Source of the DNA: Elusimicrobiales bacterium | Lineage (GTDB): Bacteria; Elusimicrobiota; Elusimicrobia; Elusimicrobiales; UBA9959 | Reading direction: 5' to 3' | Length of the DNA: 64,000 nucleotides | NCBI GenBank assembly: GCA_028713125.1 | Contig: JAQTOU010000004.1 | Location: 124,001 to 188,000 of the forward strand | The notes under the pieces: generated by a model | Databases searched by the model: none | Seen by the model: only the letters and a program-made list of their open reading frames with translations | Told to the model about the DNA's origin: nothing | In this document: positions 59,120-64,000 of the stretch, in pieces | How the letters are laid out: each line of letters opens with the position of its first letter | How positions within the stretch are numbered: the stretch's first letter is position 1 | Position numbers and translations under genes: made by a program

Positions 59120-60337
59120 ATGTCACAAGCTGCAACTCACAAGCCGCGGATATTCTCAGCCGCGCTGGCCCGCGCCGGCGCCGCCGCGGCTTTCCTGCTC
59201 CTGCTGGGTTTCTCTTTCCCGCACCAGTGCCGGGGGCAGCAGCCCGCCGTCGACGCCAAAAAGAAGAACCTCGACGAGATAAACCGCCAGCTGGAGGAAA
59301 AGAAAAAAGAGATGGAGCAGTACCGGCTGGAGGAGGAGCGCATCGCCTCCGAGATCTCCGGCCTGAAAAAAGAGGAAAAACAGACCGCCTCCCGCCGCCA
59401 GGAACTCGAGGGCCAGCTTGACAAGTCCCGCTCCCGCTCAGGCGAAGCCCGCCAGAAATACGAGTCGCTGGAAAAAGCCAAGAAGGACCTGGCCGGGGAC
59501 ATCTCCGGGGAGCTGGTGATGTATTCGATGCAGAAGGATTTCTATTACCCGTATTACGGCGGGCGCGACATCTCCAAAGACATGCTGATGCGCGCGGCCA
59601 TGCTCAACAAGCGCGCCCTGCTGACCCGCATCAAAGGCGAGACCGCCCGCGTCAACAAAGATATCGAGATCCTCAAACAGAAGGGCGTGGAGCTGAAATC
59701 CAAGCAGGAATTGCTGCGCAAGCAGAGCTCGGCCCAGAAGACGATGGTCAAAGCCAAACAGAGCGAGCTGGACAAAACCCACGAGCAGCAGGCCAGGCTG
59801 GGCAGGGAACTCGAAAATCTCCAGAACGCCGCCCTCGGCCTTACCCGGCTGGTAAAAAAACTTCAGAAGCAGGCCCCCTACCGCAGCCAGGAGGGAACCG
59901 ATCTGCCTATCGACAAGGGCTCCATGTACTGGCCCGCCAAGGGAAAAGTTATTAGCCGCTTCGGCAGGGAAGACGTGCCGGGGCTTAAAACCTGGATCGT
60001 GCGGGAGGGGATCCGCATAGCCACGGAGCCGGGCGCCACGGTGTACTCCGTGCTGGCCGGCAAGGTCATCTACTCGGGCCCGTTCCGCGCTTACGGGAAC
60101 GTGGTGATAATCGACCATGAAAAAGGCTTTTTCACTATCTACGGGCTTTTAAGCCGGATCGACGCGTCCAAAGGACAGGTCGTCCCCGCGCTGACGCCTC
60201 TCGGCCTGGCCGGCGAGGATACGCAGGCCATGAGCTCGGGCAAAAAGTCGCAGGGAAGCGCCGTTTATTTCGAGATCCGCAAGGGCGACCGGGCTTTAGA
60301 CCCCCTGAAGTGGCTCCCGTCCGCGATCGTGCAGTAA
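59120..60337 (+). CDS. envC: EnvC-type murein hydrolase activator
   Basis: 405 aa with an N-terminal export signal (hydrophobic about 17-36), a long coiled coil (about 45-270; KKKEMEQYRLEEERIAS) and a C-terminal LytM domain (about 283-400). The LytM zinc ligands are replaced (REGIRIAT where peptidases have H-x-G-x-D, and FTIYGLL where they have Y-x-H), so it should not cut peptidoglycan but activate amidases, as E. coli EnvC does. It follows ftsX and precedes ctpA, the usual gene order. Confidence 0.92.
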   Translation: MSQAATHKPRIFSAALARAGAAAAFLLLLGFSFPHQCRGQQPAVDAKKKNLDEINRQLEEKKKEMEQYRLEEERIASEISGLKKEEKQTASRRQELEGQLDKSRSRSGEARQKYESLEKAKKDLAGDISGELVMYSMQKDFYYPYYGGRDISKDMLMRAAMLNKRALLTRIKGETARVNKDIEILKQKGVELKSKQELLRKQSSAQKTMVKAKQSELDKTHEQQARLGRELENLQNAALGLTRLVKKLQKQAPYRSQEGTDLPIDKGSMYWPAKGKVISRFGREDVPGLKTWIVREGIRIATEPGATVYSVLAGKVIYSGPFRAYGNVVIIDHEKGFFTIYGLLSRIDASKGQVVPALTPLGLAGEDTQAMSSGKKSQGSAVYFEIRKGDRALDPLKWLPSAIVQ

Positions 60338-60429
60338 TCGGCCGCATCCACGCGCCATTAAATTAGATATAATTAAAAAGTTAAGCATCTGGCCTAAACC
60401 GCCGGCTTTTCGTCTTTAAGGAGCTTTTC

Positions 60430-61770
60430 ATGAAGAACGCGAGGAAACTTGTTTTTGTCACGCTTTCGGCCCTGGTAATAGGCGCCGTTTTCCCCTATGT
60501 GAATTTCGCGCTGGACCAGACCTACTCTCAGCTCAAGGTCATCGTGGACGTGCTGGAGCTGATAAAAGAGAGCTATGTCGAGCAGATAGACCCACAGAAG
60601 CTGGTTTACGGCGCCGCCAAGGGCATGGTCGCCGAGCTGGACGACTACTCCCAGTTCATGGAGCCGGACGTCTACGACAGGGTAAAAAGCGATACAGAGG
60701 GCGAATTCGGCGGCATCGGCATCCGGGTGGACACCCGCGAGGGCTGGCTGACCGTGGTGACCCCGCTGCCCAATACCCCTGCCTGGAAGGCCGAGATGCT
60801 GCCCGGCGACAAGATCATAAAGATCGAGGGCGAATCCACGAAAGACCTGATAATCGACGAGGCCATAAAAAAACTGCGCGGCAAGCCCGGGACGCAGGTC
60901 AAGATAACCACCGCGCGCGAGCCCGAGGACAAGACCGCGGAGTGGATAACGAAAGACCTCACCCTCACCCGCGAGCTGATAAAGGCCGAGAACGTGAAGT
61001 GGCACATGATCGACCAGAAGACCGGCTATATCAAGATCGTGGAATTCACCGGCCACGCCGTGGAGAATTTCGACAAGGCCCTGGCGGAGCTGAAGGGCAA
61101 GGGCATGGAGGCGCTGGTGCTGGACCTGCGCTACAACCCGGGCGGGCTCCTTTCCGCCGCCGTTGACATCTCCAAGCTGTTCCTGAACGATAACAAGATG
61201 ATAGTTTTCACGAAGGGCCGCAAGCCGGAGAACTACCAGGAATTCAAGGCCAACGGCTCGGGCGCGTACGAGACGCTCCCGCTGGTCATTCTGGTCAACC
61301 GCTACTCGGCGAGCGCAAGCGAGATCGTAGCCGGCGCGATGCAGGACAATAAGCGCGCCGTCGTCATAGGCGAGCGCTCCTTCGGCAAGGCCAGCGTGCA
61401 GTCGATGATCCCGCTCTCGGACAAGTCGGCGCTGCGCCTGACCATCGCCAAGTATTATACGCCGAGCGGCAAATCGATACAGCACGACGCGAAGAACGAG
61501 AACGGCGGCATCTACCCCGACATCGAGGTCAAGGTCACGGTCGAGGCGGAGAAAAAGCTGCTTCAGCAGGGCGACGAGATCTATTATCCCGGCAAGGACG
61601 GGAAGGACGCCAGGGACGCCAAAGGCGCCAAGGACGTCAAGGACGTCAAGGACCTCAAAGACTCCAAGGCGGAAAAAAAGAAGGACGCCCCGCGCGACGA
61701 GGTGCTCGAGCGCGCAGTGGAACTGCTGAAAGCCAGGGAAGTCCTGGGCAATCTGAAACCGGCGAAATAA
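60430..61770 (+). CDS. ctpA: C-terminal processing protease (S41)
   Basis: 446 aa with an N-terminal signal/anchor (about 8-25). A PDZ domain (about 90-180; GGIGIRV, PLPNTPAWKAEMLPGDKI in two pieces) precedes the catalytic core: NRYSASASEIVAGAMQDN with the catalytic Ser (293-297) and RSFGKASVQ with the Lys. The tail holds a Lys-Asp repeat (KDxKD, about 388-416). It acts in the periplasm, trimming proteins or regulating cell-wall hydrolases, in keeping with its place behind envC. AAGGAGC precedes ATG. Confidence 0.94.
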   Translation: MKNARKLVFVTLSALVIGAVFPYVNFALDQTYSQLKVIVDVLELIKESYVEQIDPQKLVYGAAKGMVAELDDYSQFMEPDVYDRVKSDTEGEFGGIGIRVDTREGWLTVVTPLPNTPAWKAEMLPGDKIIKIEGESTKDLIIDEAIKKLRGKPGTQVKITTAREPEDKTAEWITKDLTLTRELIKAENVKWHMIDQKTGYIKIVEFTGHAVENFDKALAELKGKGMEALVLDLRYNPGGLLSAAVDISKLFLNDNKMIVFTKGRKPENYQEFKANGSGAYETLPLVILVNRYSASASEIVAGAMQDNKRAVVIGERSFGKASVQSMIPLSDKSALRLTIAKYYTPSGKSIQHDAKNENGGIYPDIEVKVTVEAEKKLLQQGDEIYYPGKDGKDARDAKGAKDVKDVKDLKDSKAEKKKDAPRDEVLERAVELLKAREVLGNLKPAK

Positions 61771-61780
61771 AGCCGCGGCC

Positions 61781-61853
61781 GGGGATCGGGGATCAATGAA
61801 TGCGGCGACCGACGAAAGATCCCCGTTCCGCGATTCCCGATTCTTGATCTATC
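61781..61853. repeat. Degenerate heptad repeat, locus 6
   Basis: GATCCCC, GTTCCGC, GATTCCC, GATTCTT and GATCTAT in succession end at the tsaD start codon; an inverse piece (GGGATCGGGGATC) opens the tract. Confidence 0.65.
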
Positions 61854-61854
61854 G

Positions 61855-62913
61855 ATGAAAATCCTGGCTTTTGAAACGACTTGCGACGAGACCTCGGCCG
61901 CCGTGCTCGAGGGGCGGACCCTCCGCTCGAACGCCGTTTTTTCGCAGATAAAACTTCACCGTAAATACAGCGGCGTGGTTCCGGAACTGGCCAGCCGCGC
62001 GCACCTGGAGAAGATCCCGTTCGTGCTGGGGAGCGCGCTGCGCCGCGCCGGGATCGGGGTCCCGTTAAAGACAGGCGCTTTTGACGCCGTCGCTTTTTCG
62101 CGCGGCCCGGGGCTGCCCGGGGCGCTGATGGTGGGCCGGGTCGCGGCCGAGGCCGCCGCGGAACTTGCGGGCGCCCCGTTGATAGGCGTGAACCACCTTG
62201 AAGGCCATCTGCTCGCCTGCGAATTCGAGAATGGAAAAGTCGCCAGGCCGCTTGAATTCCCGCTGCTGGTGCTTATAGTTTCAGGCGGTCATACCGAGCT
62301 CTGGCACGCCCGCGGCTACGGGGATTACACGGTCCTGGGCCGCACGCGCGACGACGCCGCCGGCGAGGCTTTCGACAAGGTCGCGAAGCTGCTCGGCCTG
62401 CCTTACCCCGGCGGCCCCGAGGTGGAAAAAGAGGCCGCGCGAGCGAAAGGCAAAGGGCCGGATTTCCCGCGCCCTTTCATGCCGGGGACCAGGGATTTCT
62501 CTTTCAGCGGGCTTAAGACGGCGGTAAGCTATTACCTGGCGGCGAAACTCGGCCAGGATTTTTACAAGAAGGGGCTGCGCCTGCCCGCTTCGGAAAAGGC
62601 GCTGGTATGCAGAAGTTTCCAGGACGCCGCGGTCGAAACGCTGGTTAAAAAGACCGCCGACGCCGCGCGCTCCCTCGGGCTTAAGCGCATAGCCGTGGGG
62701 GGAGGGGTCTCGGCCAACGGCGCGCTGCGCGCGGCCTTTGCCCGGCTTGAAGGTTTCGAGGTAAGGTTTTCGGAGAGGGCTTACTGTTCCGACAACGCCG
62801 CGATGGTGGCGCTCTGCGCCCTGCGCCGGCTAGAGTCCGGGAAGTTCCGGAACAGCCTCGGAGTTGAGCCGGACCTGGGAAGTCCGGGCTGGGCGGTCCG
62901 AAGCGTAATATAA
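61855..62913 (+). CDS. tsaD: tRNA N6-adenosine threonylcarbamoyltransferase
   Basis: 352 aa Kae1/TsaD. ETTCDETSAAVL (about 7-18), SGVVPELASRAHLEKI and metal-binding H-x3-H in GVNHLEGHLLA (about 119-129) are present, as is SGGHTELW (about 143-150). It transfers the threonylcarbamoyl group to A37 of tRNAs reading ANN codons. The start follows a heptad repeat and lacks a Shine-Dalgarno. It is not linked to tsaB or tsaE here. Confidence 0.96.
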   Translation: MKILAFETTCDETSAAVLEGRTLRSNAVFSQIKLHRKYSGVVPELASRAHLEKIPFVLGSALRRAGIGVPLKTGAFDAVAFSRGPGLPGALMVGRVAAEAAAELAGAPLIGVNHLEGHLLACEFENGKVARPLEFPLLVLIVSGGHTELWHARGYGDYTVLGRTRDDAAGEAFDKVAKLLGLPYPGGPEVEKEAARAKGKGPDFPRPFMPGTRDFSFSGLKTAVSYYLAAKLGQDFYKKGLRLPASEKALVCRSFQDAAVETLVKKTADAARSLGLKRIAVGGGVSANGALRAAFARLEGFEVRFSERAYCSDNAAMVALCALRRLESGKFRNSLGVEPDLGSPGWAVRSVI

Positions 62914-62930
62914 CCGTAATACGCGCGGTG

Positions 62931-62943
62931 TATAAATTAAAAG
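62931..62943 (+). promoter_or_regulatory. Candidate -10 box for a leaderless message
   Basis: TATAAA (62931-62936) is 7 nt before the ATG at 62944, with no Shine-Dalgarno. No good -35 is visible. Confidence 0.35.
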
Positions 62944-64000
62944 ATGATCATCTGGCTGCTTTCGGACTATGACCACAGGAAACACCTGGCTTTCAAGAGC
63001 CTGGTGACCAGGTTCTCGGCCGCCTACCAGGACTGCAATATAGAATTTTCGGTAAAAAGCCGGCAGAGCCTCTGGGAGAGCCTGTTCGCCCATCTGCGGG
63101 ACCCGAAGCGCAACCCGCTGGCCGACGTCATGGAGATCCCGCAGAACTGGACCGAGCTTTTCGCCAAACTGGGACTTCTGGCCGAGCTTTCCGCCGGGCT
63201 GGAGCCGCTGGCCCAGCGCCGCTACCCGGAGTTCATCCTCAAGGAACTTTGCAGGGACGAGGGCACGCGGGCGTATTCCGCGCCCTGGTGGCTGGAGGCC
63301 CCGGCCCTTTTTTACAGGCCGCAGGCTCTTAAAGGTGCCGTGGAGTACCCGGAGAAGGAGCTCGCTTCCTGGGAAGGTTTCCGCGCCGCGCTTGACCGCC
63401 TGAAGGCGCCGGCGAGGCGCGGGAATTTCCGCGAGCTTTCCATCCCCGGCTCGTCCGGCTCGGTCTCGGTGTCGGACGTTCTTCCCAGGGTCTGGAGCCG
63501 CCGCGGCGGGCTGTTTTCGGACGATTTCAACAGGGCCACATTCAGCCGCGAGGAAACCGCCGGCGGGATAGAGGACTGGCTGGAGCTGGCCGTCAGCGGC
63601 AAGATAGAGCTTTTCAGCCCGGACCGCTTCGAGAACGGCCCGCGCCCCGCCGAGGACTGCGCCTTCGTCATCTCCTCCAGGAAGATCCAGGGCTCGGGCC
63701 GCTCGGGCCTGAAGATGCTGCCCTACCCCGGCTACCCTTCCGGCGGCGGCCTGATGCTGGTTTACAACCTGGCCGTCTCCGCCTCGGCGAAGGACCACGG
63801 TCCGGCGGCGGCTTTCGTAGCCTGGGCCATGGAGCCGCGCAATGTCTCCGCCTTCGCGGAAAGCTTCGGGGTCTTCCCCTGCCTGAAGTCGGTATTCGAG
63901 GAGCGGCTGGGGGATGAAAAAGAGGCGGCGGTTTACCGGCGGCTTTTTTCCGCGCCCGAGCTTATGCCGAACATCATGGTTTATCCCACGGCCGAACTGC
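62944..64000 (+). CDS. Cytoplasmic solute-binding-like protein (3' end outside window)
   Basis: The frame is open from ATG 62944 to the right edge, 352 visible codons. The start MIIWLLSDYDHRKHLAFKSLVTRF resembles the first strand and helix of family 1 ABC sugar-binding proteins (here split as IIWLLSDYDHRKHLAFK then SLVTRF), and the body (SAPWWLEAPALFYRP; GGLMLVYNLAVSASA; AAAFVAWAME) follows that fold. It has no signal peptide, so it should stay in the cytoplasm, perhaps as the sensor domain of a larger regulator. The part beyond the edge would tell. Confidence 0.6.
   Translation, partial: MIIWLLSDYDHRKHLAFKSLVTRFSAAYQDCNIEFSVKSRQSLWESLFAHLRDPKRNPLADVMEIPQNWTELFAKLGLLAELSAGLEPLAQRRYPEFILKELCRDEGTRAYSAPWWLEAPALFYRPQALKGAVEYPEKELASWEGFRAALDRLKAPARRGNFRELSIPGSSGSVSVSDVLPRVWSRRGGLFSDDFNRATFSREETAGGIEDWLELAVSGKIELFSPDRFENGPRPAEDCAFVISSRKIQGSGRSGLKMLPYPGYPSGGGLMLVYNLAVSASAKDHGPAAAFVAWAMEPRNVSAFAESFGVFPCLKSVFEERLGDEKEAAVYRRLFSAPELMPNIMVYPTAEL

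Overview
The window is a compact, GC-rich chromosomal stretch with about 55 protein genes and one tRNA on short operons of both strands. It has no phage, insertion sequence, CRISPR or rRNA. The organism is a diderm bacterium: it encodes RND/TolC efflux, an AlgE-like porin, lipoproteins, a type IV pilin and PilT. Class III ribonucleotide reductase, radical-SAM enzymes, Mo/W uptake with molybdopterin synthesis, and a TrpRS with an Fe-S type Cys set point to an anaerobic or facultative life. The pilin type and gene mix resemble Elusimicrobiota, but this is an inference from style, not a phylogeny.

Layout. (1) 1-2412, minus: a response regulator translationally coupled to a GAF/PAS sensor that runs off the left edge. 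Upstream, at 2439-2968, lie two tandem copies of a structured minus-strand RNA, each behind four direct repeats of 11-bp period that look like an OmpR/PhoB operator. (2) 3109-5890: recG and a tetrapyrrole-methylase-like protein. A type IV pilin follows on the minus strand. (3) 6660-11643: nrdR, nrdD (fused to a redoxin domain), nrdG and dut behind candidate NrdR boxes. (4) 11651-16513: a C_GCAxxG_C_C protein, a trypsin-like protease, a lipoprotein, ssb and an ArsP-type permease. (5) 16589-21511, minus: three aldehyde dehydrogenases divergent from a LysR gene. Two are P5C-dehydrogenase paralogues, one of which has lost its catalytic Cys and Glu.

(6) 22618-33934: molybdenum/tungsten uptake and cofactor synthesis. 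It holds a periplasmic Moco-domain-like protein, a porin, tupA, a ModE-like regulator behind a textbook ModE palindrome, a MOT1-type transporter, tupB, tupC, moeA, moaA, moaC, a MOSC protein and mog; moaD lies further on at 37046. (7) 34667-36967: glpT and glpQ for glycerophosphodiester use. (8) 37310-39411: pilT, ppnP, a Cys-rich mini-protein and tRNA-Arg(GCG). (9) 39487-42773, minus: a histidine kinase with a Gly-Ala-Thr linker, and a nucleotide-sugar dehydrogenase. (10) 42920-48794: a site-2 protease, trpS, scpA, scpB, galT and glgA. (11) 48859-54839, minus: a tripartite RND pump whose first gene is a single frame joining a TetR repressor to a TolC-type outer-membrane protein, with a strong promoter and palindromic operator. 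(12) 55014-56990: a PilJ-type sensor kinase. (13) 57278-64000: a secreted protein behind a leader RNA with a terminator, ftsX, envC, ctpA, tsaD, and a cytoplasmic solute-binding-like protein cut by the right edge.

Three repeat families are scattered between genes: a degenerate 7-bp repeat (GATTCCC), often just before start codons; a GTAGCCTGTCCCC REP-like sequence; and a 115-150 bp palindromic element present twice. Several genes have a -10 box 6-8 nt before the start codon and no Shine-Dalgarno, suggesting leaderless mRNAs. The strongest candidates for new biology are the tandem regulator-linked RNAs, the TetR-TolC fusion, the catalytically dead aldehyde dehydrogenase paralogue and the periplasmic components of the Mo/W locus.
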